A stretch of DNA of 8,361 bases from the NCBI GenBank assembly GCA_900543295.1, contig UQQY01000098.1, positions 1-8,361 on the forward strand. Reading direction: 5' to 3'. The translations under genes and the position numbers were made by a program. This DNA comes from an uncultured Oscillospiraceae bacterium (GTDB lineage: Bacteria > Bacillota > Clostridia > Oscillospirales > Ruminococcaceae). Shown piece after piece: positions 1-5,721 of the stretch (position 1 is its first letter; each line of letters begins with the position of its first letter). The notes under the pieces are model-generated. The model worked only from the letters and a program-made list of their open reading frames with translations, was not told where the DNA came from and made no database searches.

Positions 1-1
1 T

Positions 2-610
2 ACCGTCGTGCTGGGCGGACGCCTGGACGGCAGCCTGCTTTCCATGATAAACGAACGCGGGCTGGTCGCCTCCGATTACTTAAAGCGGGAAGAACTTGCC
101 GTCAAAAACGCCGCCGTTACCGCCGAGGGCGCGGTCTGCCTCGCCATGGAAGAGCTTCCCTACACCATCGACCAAACGCCCGTGCTGGTGATTGGTTATG
201 GCCGAATCGGCCGCCTGCTCGCCAAAAAACTCGGCGCACTCGGTGCAAAGGTCACCGTTGCCGCGCGATCGCTGGAGGCGCGCGCCTGGGCGCAGACAGA
301 GGGCAGCGCCGCCTGCTCTATCGAAGAACTCGACAAGGCGCTGCCTGCCTTTCCCTTGATTTTTAACACTGCCCCTGCCGAGGTCTTGAGCGAAGCGCTG
401 CTCACCCGTGTCCGGCTTGACTGCCTGATCGTCGATCTTGCCTCAAAGCCCGGCGGCATCGATCAGCTATGCGCGCGCAGGCTGGGCTTAAAAACCATCT
501 GGGCGCTCTCCCTTCCCGGAAAAACCGCACCGTATACCGCTGCACAGATTATCGCCGAAACCGTCGAAAACATCGACGCGGAAAGGAGGCGGGCGTATGG
601 CGCGGATTAG
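2..610 (+). CDS. dpaA: Dipicolinate synthase subunit A, 5'-truncated by the window edge
   Basis: This is the C-terminal part (about 202 residues visible) of the dipicolinate synthase A subunit, also called SpoVFA. With DpaB it oxidises a dihydrodipicolinate-pathway intermediate to dipicolinic acid in the mother cell; the product is loaded into the spore core. The reading frame is open to the window edge, so the GTG at position 8 is an internal valine and not a start. A Rossmann nucleotide-binding motif GYGRIG lies at visible residues 65-70, after the family-typical stretch REELAVKNAAVTAEGA. The C-terminal block DLASKPGGID and the segment IWALSLPGKTAPYTA are also characteristic of DpaA. The family is usually near 290-300 residues, so about 90 N-terminal residues lie outside. 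The gene ends inside dpaB with a 14-nt overlap, which implies co-translation. The family call is by recognition of these motifs. Confidence 0.93.
   Translation, partial: TVVLGGRLDGSLLSMINERGLVASDYLKREELAVKNAAVTAEGAVCLAMEELPYTIDQTPVLVIGYGRIGRLLAKKLGALGAKVTVAARSLEARAWAQTEGSAACSIEELDKALPAFPLIFNTAPAEVLSEALLTRVRLDCLIVDLASKPGGIDQLCARRLGLKTIWALSLPGKTAPYTAAQIIAETVENIDAERRRAYGAD
582..589 (+). promoter_or_regulatory. Ribosome binding site of dpaB inside the dpaA coding region
   Basis: AAAGGAGG lies 7 nt before the dpaB ATG at 597, near-perfect complementarity to the 16S rRNA 3' end at ideal spacing. It sits within the last codons of dpaA and fixes the dpaB start although the genes overlap. Confidence 0.85.
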
Positions 611-1166
611 ACTGGGCTTTGCCCTGACCGGTTCGTTCTGCACGTTCCGTCAAAATCTTGATTTGATGCGCACGCTGAGCGGAGAATACGATATTCTCCC
701 GATCTTTTCCTATCATGCGGCTTCTCTGGACACCCGCTTCGGAAAAGCGGCAGATTTTCTCGCAGAAGCGGAGGAGATCTGCAAAAAACCCGTTATCCGC
801 ACCATACAGGGCGCGGAACCGGTTGGCCCTGCCGATATGACCGATCTGATGCTCGTCTCCCCCTGTACCGGCAACACGCTGGCAAAGCTCGCCCTGTCCA
901 TCACCGACACTCCTGTCACCATGGCGGTGAAATCCCATCTGCGGCGGCAGCGTCCGGTCGTTGTCGCCGTATCTACAAACGACGCGCTTTCCGGCAGCGC
1001 CAAAAACATCGGCGCGCTTTTCAATCTGCGCCATTACTATTTTGTACCGCTCAGACAGGACGATGTGCAAAAAAAGCCAACCTCGCTCGTGGCGGATTTC
1101 TCCCGCGTTCCGCAAACGCTGTCCGCCGCGTTAAACGGCGTACAAATCGAACCTGTCGTGTTCTAA
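597..1166 (+). CDS. dpaB: Dipicolinate synthase subunit B (flavoprotein)
   Basis: This 189-residue protein is the B subunit of dipicolinate synthase (SpoVFB), a small flavoprotein of the UbiX/Pad1-like fold that works with DpaA in the sporulating mother cell. The N-terminal GFALTGSFCTF is the typical flavin-binding loop (residues 7-17). The central SPCTGNTLAKLALSITDTPV (88-107) and the run from RPVVVAVSTNDAL through AKNIGALFN (119-143) are hallmarks of the family, as is the late PLRQDDVQKKPTSLVAD block (151-167). Length agrees with the usual 190-200 residues. The ATG start is set by the AAAGGAGG inside dpaA. The gene stops 60 nt before a strong hairpin, so dpaAB probably ends its transcript here. 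By analogy with other spore formers it should be transcribed late in the mother cell; the promoter is upstream of this window and cannot be seen. Confidence 0.94.
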   Translation: MARIRLGFALTGSFCTFRQNLDLMRTLSGEYDILPIFSYHAASLDTRFGKAADFLAEAEEICKKPVIRTIQGAEPVGPADMTDLMLVSPCTGNTLAKLALSITDTPVTMAVKSHLRRQRPVVVAVSTNDALSGSAKNIGALFNLRHYYFVPLRQDDVQKKPTSLVADFSRVPQTLSAALNGVQIEPVVF

Positions 1167-1225
1167 ACTCTGCACTGCCAAACAGAATTGGCGGCCAGCA
1201 TGCAATCCGGTTTTTCCATAAGAAA

Positions 1226-1256
1226 AAACGCCTCTCTAAAATCAAGAGAGGCGTTT
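1226..1256. terminator. Bidirectional intrinsic terminator between dpaB and acpP
   Basis: A perfect 12-bp inverted repeat (arms 1226-1237 and 1245-1256, with GCCTCTCT pairing AGAGAGGC) encloses a 7-nt loop. Read on the minus strand, the second arm runs into TTTTTT at 1228-1223, a classic terminator for the fab/acc operon 14 nt after the acpP stop. Read on the plus strand it is followed by TTTACTCTTTT, a weaker U-tract able to end the dpaAB transcript. Its place between two convergent genes supports shared use. Confidence 0.9.
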
Positions 1257-1270
1257 ACTCTTTTCGTCGT

Positions 1271-1498
1271 TTAGGCGTTTTCTTCAATGTATTTTACGAT
1301 GTCGCCAACCACTTTGATGTTCTGAAGCTGTTCATCCGGAACTTCAACGTTAAACTCTTCTTCAATAGACATCACGATATCGGCGATGTCCAGGGAATCC
1401 GCGCCCAGATCGTCGGTAATCGAAGCTTCCATCGTGACTTTGTTCTCATCTACATCAAGCTGGTCTACCAGAATCGCTTTGACCTTATCAAAAACCAC
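1271..1498 (-). CDS. acpP: Acyl carrier protein
   Basis: This is a 75-residue acidic acyl carrier protein, the cytosolic carrier of growing acyl chains in type II fatty-acid synthesis. The motif GADSLD carries Ser35, the attachment site for 4'-phosphopantetheine. The helix that follows (IADIVMSIEEEFNVEVPDEQ) is the usual partner-recognition surface, and the ending VGDIVKYIEENA matches typical ACPs in length and sequence. The start is GTG, supported by AAAGGAGG 8 nt upstream (1507-1514). It is the last gene of the operon, 98 nt after accA and just before the terminator. In many clostridial clusters acpP lies near fabK/fabD or fabG instead, so this distal place is a variation. The gap before it holds a long hairpin and a weak promoter-like sequence, so it may have separate expression. 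Confidence 0.95.
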   Translation of the reverse strand: MVFDKVKAILVDQLDVDENKVTMEASITDDLGADSLDIADIVMSIEEEFNVEVPDEQLQNIKVVGDIVKYIEENA

Positions 1499-1506
1499 AG
1501 CTGCAA

Positions 1507-1514
1507 CCTCCTTT
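1507..1514 (-). promoter_or_regulatory. Ribosome binding site fixing the GTG start of acpP
   Basis: On the minus strand AAAGGAGG stands 8 nt before GTG at 1498. No ATG is available nearby in frame at suitable spacing, so the GTG start is the only credible one. Confidence 0.8.
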
Positions 1515-1530
1515 ATCGGTAATGTGATCT

Positions 1531-1563
1531 ATATCATATCCGGGCGAACCGCAGATATAATAT
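1531..1563 (-). promoter_or_regulatory. Long imperfect hairpin in the acpP leader
   Basis: In the 98-nt accA-acpP gap the minus strand can fold about 14 bp, with G-U pairs and one bulged C, around a TTCG loop. The arms are AT-rich at the base (ATATTATATC paired with GATATGATAT) and GC-rich near the loop. No T-run follows in either direction, so it does not look like an intrinsic terminator. It could be an mRNA stabilising or processing structure for acpP, or a protein-binding palindrome. The role is inference; the pairing is seen in the sequence. Confidence 0.55.
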
Positions 1564-1596
1564 CAAAAAGAACCATTGCACAGATAAGCACGGCGA

Positions 1597-2409
1597 TCAA
1601 TCGAGCCCTTCATCAAATTCCCCGATTTTTCTAAATTTATTATATCGGCTGTCGAGCAGGATTGCAACCTCTTTTTGCATAATTCTCTGTAAAGCGCCGA
1701 AAAGATAATGCGAAATGTTCTCCGCAGTCTGCTGCGGATTGTTGTGCGCGCCGCCGGTCGGCTCCTCGATGATGACGTCGCACACCTGAAGCTCTGCAAG
1801 ATCCTCCGCCGTAATGCGCAGCCTGTCCGCCGCCTCCTTTTCCCGTGAGGCGTCCTTCCATAAAATACTCGCAAAACCGCGCGGCGATATGACGGTATAC
1901 ACCGCATTTTCAAGCATGGCAAGCTCGTCGCATACGCCAAGCGCCAGCGCGCCGCCTGAACTGCCTTCTCCCAGCACAATGGAGATAACCGGCGTTTTTA
2001 AGCGGGAAAACTCCATCAGATTCCGGGCAATCGCCTCGCCTTGTCCGCGCTCCTCCGCGGCAACGCCGCAAAAAGCACCCGGCGTATCAATAAAGCATAC
2101 AACCGGACGGTGAAACTTCTCCGCCTGCTTTGCAAGGCGCAGCGCTTTCCTGTATCCCTCAGGATGCGGCATAGCGAAATTAGAGCGCTTGTTTTCTTCT
2201 AAATTGCGCCCCTTTACCTCGGCGATCACCGTAATTGGGATTCCGCGGAAATTCGCAATTCCGCCCAAAATCGCCTGATCGTCGCCAAACAGACGGTCTC
2301 CGTGCAGCTCGCAGAACTCGTCAAACAAAAGCGGGATATAATCATGAATCGTCGGCCGGTTCTTGTGATGCACAATGTCAATCCGCTCTGACGCAGTGAG
2401 TGCGCTCAT
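1597..2409 (-). CDS. accA: Acetyl-CoA carboxylase carboxyltransferase subunit alpha
   Basis: This 270-residue protein is the alpha subunit of the carboxyltransferase, which with AccD moves the carboxyl group from carboxybiotin on AccB to acetyl-CoA to give malonyl-CoA. Family blocks are clear: GDRLFGDDQAILGGIA (37-52), the run from NFAMPHPEGYRKAL into FIDTPGAF (77-113), EERGQGEAIARN (119-130), the glycine-rich oxyanion loop GEGSSGGALA (147-156), and ISPRGFASILWKDA (174-187) followed by EEPTGGAHNNP (215-225). It is shorter than the roughly 319-residue E. coli protein because the N-terminal helical extension is reduced, as is usual in clostridia. The start ATG overlaps the accD stop in an ATGA junction, with GGGAGG about 7 nt upstream. 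This implies translational coupling and fits the alpha2beta2 stoichiometry. Confidence 0.96.
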   Translation of the reverse strand: MSALTASERIDIVHHKNRPTIHDYIPLLFDEFCELHGDRLFGDDQAILGGIANFRGIPITVIAEVKGRNLEENKRSNFAMPHPEGYRKALRLAKQAEKFHRPVVCFIDTPGAFCGVAAEERGQGEAIARNLMEFSRLKTPVISIVLGEGSSGGALALGVCDELAMLENAVYTVISPRGFASILWKDASREKEAADRLRITAEDLAELQVCDVIIEEPTGGAHNNPQQTAENISHYLFGALQRIMQKEVAILLDSRYNKFRKIGEFDEGLD

Positions 2410-3272
2410 CGGCTCGCCTCCCTTGTATGCAGACGAATCAGCCTTGATATGGTTCGTCTCAGATTCTTACGCGGCACAATCATATCTACAAAACCGTGCT
2501 CCATCAAAAATTCCGCTGACTGAAAGTCGTCCGGAAGCCGCTGGCGGATCGTGTCTTCAATAACGCGCCGTCCTGCAAAGCCAATCAGCACCTTCGGCTC
2601 CGCAATGATAATATCGCCGAGCGATGCAAACGAAGCGGTCACGCCGCCCGTAGTCGGATCAGTCAAGACGGTGATATAGAGAAGACCTTTGTCGCTGTGG
2701 CGGGCCACAGCCGCGCTCGTTTTCGCCATCTGCATTAAAGAGACAATGCCCTCCTGCATTCTGGCGCCGCCGGATGCCGCAAAAACCACAACCGGCAGAT
2801 TCTTTTGCGTGGCCCGCTCAAACGCGCGCGTCAGCTTTTCGCCGACCACGCTTCCCATGGACGCCATCATAAAGTGGGAGTCCATCACCGCAATCACGCA
2901 ATGCTTGTTGCGAATCCGGCATTCGCCCGTCAAAATGGCGTCCCGCAGACCGGTTTTTTTCTGCAAATCCGCAATCTTCTTTTCATACCCGTCAAACTGG
3001 ATCGGATTTTTACTGGTCATATCCGCATCGTATTCTTCAAATGTTCCCTTGTCAATGGTGAGATCCAGCCGCTCCTGTGCAGTCAGGCGCGCGTGATAGC
3101 CGCAGCTTGTACACACCTTTGACGCCCCGACAAAATCATCCATAAACATGGAGCTTCCGCAGCGCGGGCACTGGAACAAAAGATCGCGCGGAATGCTGAC
3201 CTTATTCTTTTTGTCCGCACGATTGTCATTTTCCGCGCGGAATTTTACAACCTTAAATAAATCCTCAAGCAA
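2406..3272 (-). CDS. accD: Acetyl-CoA carboxylase carboxyltransferase subunit beta
   Basis: This is the beta subunit of the carboxyltransferase, partner of AccA in making malonyl-CoA. With the TTG start at 3272 the protein has 288 residues. A four-cysteine zinc ribbon (CPRC at 35-38, CTSC at 54-57) precedes the crotonase-like carboxyltransferase core. The core contains FAASGGARMQEG (164-175) and LTDPTTGGVTASFASLGD (203-220), which form the acyl-CoA and oxyanion sites, and GFAGRRVIEDTIRQRLP (231-247). I prefer TTG to the in-frame ATG at 3296 because AGGAGG lies 8 nt before the TTG. The resulting N-terminus MLEDLFKVVKF also resembles Firmicutes AccD, while the ATG has no good Shine-Dalgarno and would place that AGGAGG inside the gene. 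It follows accC after an unusually long, hairpin-rich 146-nt gap and overlaps accA by 4 nt. Confidence 0.95.
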   Translation of the reverse strand: MLEDLFKVVKFRAENDNRADKKNKVSIPRDLLFQCPRCGSSMFMDDFVGASKVCTSCGYHARLTAQERLDLTIDKGTFEEYDADMTSKNPIQFDGYEKKIADLQKKTGLRDAILTGECRIRNKHCVIAVMDSHFMMASMGSVVGEKLTRAFERATQKNLPVVVFAASGGARMQEGIVSLMQMAKTSAAVARHSDKGLLYITVLTDPTTGGVTASFASLGDIIIAEPKVLIGFAGRRVIEDTIRQRLPDDFQSAEFLMEHGFVDMIVPRKNLRRTISRLIRLHTREASR

Positions 3273-3280
3273 GCTTTTCG

Positions 3281-3286
3281 CCTCCT
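3281..3286 (-). promoter_or_regulatory. Ribosome binding site that decides the accD start
   Basis: AGGAGG on the minus strand is 8 nt before the TTG at 3272 and lies 8-13 nt inside the alternative, longer frame from the ATG at 3296. Its strength argues for the TTG start. Confidence 0.7.
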
Positions 3287-3287
3287 T

Positions 3288-3303
3288 CCGGCGCATTAGC
3301 CGG
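3288..3303 (-). promoter_or_regulatory. Small hairpin beside the accD ribosome binding site
   Basis: CCGGC and GCCGG pair perfectly around a 6-nt loop TAATGC. The loop contains the ATG at 3296, and the stem ends one base before the accD AGGAGG. Such a stem could mask the upstream ATG or affect ribosome access; this is inference from position only. Confidence 0.4.
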
Positions 3304-3315
3304 CCTTTTTATACG

Positions 3316-3340
3316 CATGGCGAGGACATTTACCGCCATG
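3316..3340 (-). repeat. 7-bp inverted repeat in the accC-accD leader
   Basis: CATGGCG (3316-3322) and CGCCATG (3334-3340) are perfect inverted copies with an 11-nt spacer. It sits between the large hairpin after accC and the small one before accD. It could be a second RNA stem or a protein-binding site; no known operator was recognised. Confidence 0.4.
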
Positions 3341-3362
3341 ATCTGTCAGAATGAAAAATCAG

Positions 3363-3404
3363 CGAATACGAAAACCGCGGCGTGTGCAGCGGTTTTCGTA
3401 TTCG
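3363..3404 (-). terminator. 16-bp perfect hairpin after accC; terminator-like or attenuating
   Basis: Arms 3363-3378 and 3389-3404 are perfectly complementary over 16 bp (including CGAATACGAAAACCGC) around a 10-nt loop. On the minus strand the hairpin begins 14 nt after the accC stop, and four bases after the stem comes TTTTT (3358-3354). This resembles an intrinsic terminator with a short, slightly displaced U-tract, so partial read-through into accD is plausible. It could equally be an RNase barrier or processing site that stabilises the upstream mRNA. No strong promoter was seen for a separate accDA transcript. Confidence 0.65.
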
Positions 3405-3418
3405 GAAGATTTCTTTCC

Positions 3419-4780
3419 TCAGCTTTCGCTTTTCTTCTGTGCCGCAAGCTTTCTTCCAAGGTAGCCGATGTCGTACCGCGCTGTTTCAAAGTTCTTGTCC
3501 CGCAGCAAATCAAGCTGGAAATCGATATTCGTATCAACGCCCTCCACCAGAAATTCGGCGAGCGCCCACTTCATCTTGCGGATCGCTTCGTCGCGCGTCG
3601 GCGCATAGGCAATCAGCTTCGCTATCATACTATCATAATATGGAGAGATCGTAAAGCCCTGATATACGGCGCTGTCAATCCGGATACCCGGCCCGCCCGG
3701 CATATGCAGCGCAGTAATCTTCCCCGGCGAAGGTCTGAAATTATACAGGGGATTCTCTGCATTGATACGGCACTCGATGGCATGGCCGGTAAGCTTTATA
3801 TCCTTCTGTGTGAAAGGAAGTCTTTCTCCCGCGGCCACCAGAAGCTGCCAGCGCACCAAATCGACGCCCGTTACCATCTCCGTCACCGGATGCTCCACCT
3901 GAATGCGGGTGTTCATTTCCATAAAATAGAACTGCCCGTCCTCTGCAAGCAAAAATTCAATGGTGCCGGCATTTTTATAACGGCATGCCTGCGCCGCCCG
4001 TACTGCCGCCTCGCCCATTTTAAGGCGCGTCTCCTCCGGCAAAACCGGACACGGCGACTCTTCAAGTACCTTTTGGTTGCGCCGCTGCATCGAGCAGTCG
4101 CGCTCGCCCAAATGCACGACGTTTCCATATGCGTCCGCCAGAATCTGAATCTCGACATGACGCGGATTCACGATAAATTTTTCGAGATACACCTCGTCGT
4201 TTGCAAAAAACGAAAGCGCCTCCTGCTGGGCGGAGACCATAGCGGACTCCAGATCCGCCTCAGTGTTCACAAGACGGATTCCCCGCCCGCCGCCTCCGGC
4301 AGAAGCCTTAATCATCACCGGATATCCAATCTCTCCAGCGATTTTTTTCGCTTCCTCCGGCGTTTTCACCACGCCGTCCGAGCCCGGCACAACCGGCACG
4401 CCCGCCTCCCGCATAGTTTGTTTCGCAGTGGCCTTGTCGCCCATCATCTCCATCGATTCGGCTGACGGACCGATGAACGTCACGCCGCATTTTTCACAGT
4501 TGCGCGCAAACGCCGCATTTTCGGAGAGAAAGCCAAACCCCGGGTGCACGGCGTTCGCACCGGTAAGCTCGCACGCGGCGAGAATGGACTTGACGTTTAA
4601 ATAGCTGTCCTTGGTTGCAGCCGGACCGATACAGACCGCCTCGTCCGCAATCTGCGCATGCAGCGCGCCGCGATCCGCCTCGGAAAAGACGGCGACCGTG
4701 CGCACACCAAGCTCCCGGCAGGCGCGGATAATGCGCACCGCGATTTCGCCGCGGTTCGCAATCAGTACTTTGTTGAACAT
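3419..4780 (-). CDS. accC: Acetyl-CoA carboxylase biotin carboxylase subunit
   Basis: This 453-residue ATP-grasp enzyme carboxylates the biotin on AccB with ATP and bicarbonate, the first half-reaction of acetyl-CoA carboxylase. The N-terminal biotin carboxylase domain begins MFNKVLIANRGEIAVRIIRA. The ATP-grasp lysine is in KASAGGGGRG (Lys158, glycine loop 162-167). The catalytic cluster MEMNTRIQVEHPVTE gives Glu288, Asn290, Arg292, Gln294, Val295 and Glu296, and Arg338 follows in ECRINAE; these fall at the same numbers as in E. coli AccC. Length is normal (about 450), so it is a stand-alone subunit and not a pyruvate carboxylase. AAAGGAG overlaps the fabZ stop codon but is 13 nt from the ATG, a long spacing; no better start exists because the N-terminus is conserved. 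Confidence 0.97.
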   Translation of the reverse strand: MFNKVLIANRGEIAVRIIRACRELGVRTVAVFSEADRGALHAQIADEAVCIGPAATKDSYLNVKSILAACELTGANAVHPGFGFLSENAAFARNCEKCGVTFIGPSAESMEMMGDKATAKQTMREAGVPVVPGSDGVVKTPEEAKKIAGEIGYPVMIKASAGGGGRGIRLVNTEADLESAMVSAQQEALSFFANDEVYLEKFIVNPRHVEIQILADAYGNVVHLGERDCSMQRRNQKVLEESPCPVLPEETRLKMGEAAVRAAQACRYKNAGTIEFLLAEDGQFYFMEMNTRIQVEHPVTEMVTGVDLVRWQLLVAAGERLPFTQKDIKLTGHAIECRINAENPLYNFRPSPGKITALHMPGGPGIRIDSAVYQGFTISPYYDSMIAKLIAYAPTRDEAIRKMKWALAEFLVEGVDTNIDFQLDLLRDKNFETARYDIGYLGRKLAAQKKSES

Positions 4781-4798
4781 AATAAAACGCGTTCTCCT

Positions 4799-5230
4799 TT
4801 AAGCGCCGATGGCGAAAGTAATTTCGCAGGTAACGGCGCGCTTTCCGTTTACGGAGGCCACCGCTTTTCCCACACCGATCGGGCCGCGCGTCTTGACAAT
4901 CTCCACTTCCAGACGGATGGTATCGCCCGGCACGATCTTCTGACGGAATTTCGCTTTGTCAATGCCCGCAAAATACGCAATCTTCCCCTTGTTTTCCGGC
5001 AGGGAGAGCGCGCATACCGCACCCGCCTGCGCCAGCATTTCAATTGTCAGCACACCCGGCTGCACCGGCTCCTGCGGAAAATGTCCTTTAAACCAAAACT
5101 CGTCCGGCTTCAAATATTTTTGCGCAACAACGCGCACGCCCGGCTCCATCTCCAAGACCTCGTCGATCAGCAAAAACGGGTCGCGGTGCGGGATAATCTC
5201 TTTAATCTGTTCCTGTGTTAAAAGGGGCAT
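4799..5230 (-). CDS. fabZ: 3-hydroxyacyl-[ACP] dehydratase
   Basis: This 143-residue hotdog-fold enzyme removes water from 3-hydroxyacyl-ACP to give trans-2-enoyl-ACP in the elongation cycle. The N-terminal IIPHRDPFLLIDEV (12-25) is typical. The active-site block FKGHFPQEPVQPGVLTIEMLAQAG holds the catalytic His50 and Glu64. Glu at the second position and the overall length favour FabZ over FabA, which has Asp. Whether it also isomerises, as some FabZ-like proteins (FabN) do to make unsaturated chains, cannot be decided from sequence by eye. It lies 18 nt after accB and 18 nt before accC, with AAAGGAAG ahead of its ATG. Placement of fabZ between accB and accC is the common clostridial arrangement. 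Confidence 0.96.
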   Translation of the reverse strand: MPLLTQEQIKEIIPHRDPFLLIDEVLEMEPGVRVVAQKYLKPDEFWFKGHFPQEPVQPGVLTIEMLAQAGAVCALSLPENKGKIAYFAGIDKAKFRQKIVPGDTIRLEVEIVKTRGPIGVGKAVASVNGKRAVTCEITFAIGA

Positions 5231-5248
5231 ACCGATTCTTCCTTTCCG

Positions 5249-5710
5249 TCAGCGGATCACCATGATGGGTTGGCCGTATTCCACGCCCTGTCCATCCTCC
5301 GCCAAAATTTCAGCGACTTCGCCGTCAAATTCGCTGGTGATCTCGTTCATCAGCTTCATGGATTCAATGATAAATAAAACGTCGCCCTTTTTCACCCTTG
5401 TGCCGACCGACACAAACGGCTCCTTATCCGGCGCAGGCTGCGAATAATAGGTGCCGACAATCGGGGATTTTACCACATTGCCGGCCGGCGCCTCCGCTTT
5501 TTTGGGAACCGCCTGAACCGGCGCCTCCGCCGCGGGCACGGCAGGGATAATCTGTGCGTCGGGGGTAACGCAGACTGTCTGCGCAGGCTGTCTGGCCTCC
5601 GCCTTGAACGTAAAATCCCCCTGCGCAACTGTAATTTTCTGGAGCCCCAGCGCAGACATTTTGTCTAAAAGCTCTTTCATTTCCGAAACGCTCAGTTTAA
5701 GTTCCGCCAT
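5249..5710 (-). CDS. accB: Acetyl-CoA carboxylase biotin carboxyl carrier protein
   Basis: This 153-residue protein carries the biotin that shuttles carboxyl groups from AccC to AccD/AccA. It has an N-terminal helical segment (MAELKLSVSEMKELLDKMSALGL begins it), then a Pro/Ala-rich flexible linker at about residues 41-78. The C-terminal biotinyl domain starts near KSPIVGTYYSQPAPDKEPFV. The biotinylation motif is ESMKLMNEI, with Lys119 as the attachment site. The conserved thumb-like segment upstream and the terminal YGQPIMVI agree with AccB of normal length. A biotin protein ligase must be encoded elsewhere. The Shine-Dalgarno AAAGGAG overlaps the fabF stop codon, 6 nt before the ATG, and the intergenic distance is only 11 nt, so translation is probably coupled to fabF. 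Confidence 0.97.
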   Translation of the reverse strand: MAELKLSVSEMKELLDKMSALGLQKITVAQGDFTFKAEARQPAQTVCVTPDAQIIPAVPAAEAPVQAVPKKAEAPAGNVVKSPIVGTYYSQPAPDKEPFVSVGTRVKKGDVLFIIESMKLMNEITSEFDGEVAEILAEDGQGVEYGQPIMVIR

Positions 5711-5721
5711 GGTATTCTCCT

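Noticed and set aside
549..1115. A 188-codon open frame on the minus strand opposite dpaB
   Set aside because: It lies antisense to the clear DpaB protein, shows no domain and has no convincing ribosome binding site; treated as a shadow.
1177..1192. GCCAA/TTGGC 5-bp hairpin after dpaB as a separate terminator
   Set aside because: The stem is short and no T-run follows; the 12-bp hairpin at 1226-1256 explains termination much better.
1531..1563. The acpP-leader palindrome as a FapR or FabT operator
   Set aside because: It does not resemble the known FapR palindrome (TTAGTACC-type half sites) or the TTTGA-type FabT site, and it lies near the end of the operon instead of at its promoter.
3265..3339. 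A 24-codon minus-strand ORF (MAVNVLAMRIKRP...) ending just past the accD TTG, as a leader peptide
   Set aside because: It has no ribosome binding site and no regulatory codon run. Its stop near the accD start could allow reinitiation, but this is easily chance at such a length.
3317..4465. A 382-codon open frame on the plus strand opposite accC
   Set aside because: It is antisense to a gene with perfectly placed catalytic residues, has no recognisable domain, and its composition (rich in Arg, His and Leu) is typical of a shadow frame in GC-rich DNA.
4658..5221. A 187-codon plus-strand open frame spanning fabZ and the accC start
   Set aside because: It crosses two well-supported minus-strand genes and has low-complexity, Arg/His-rich composition with no family resemblance.
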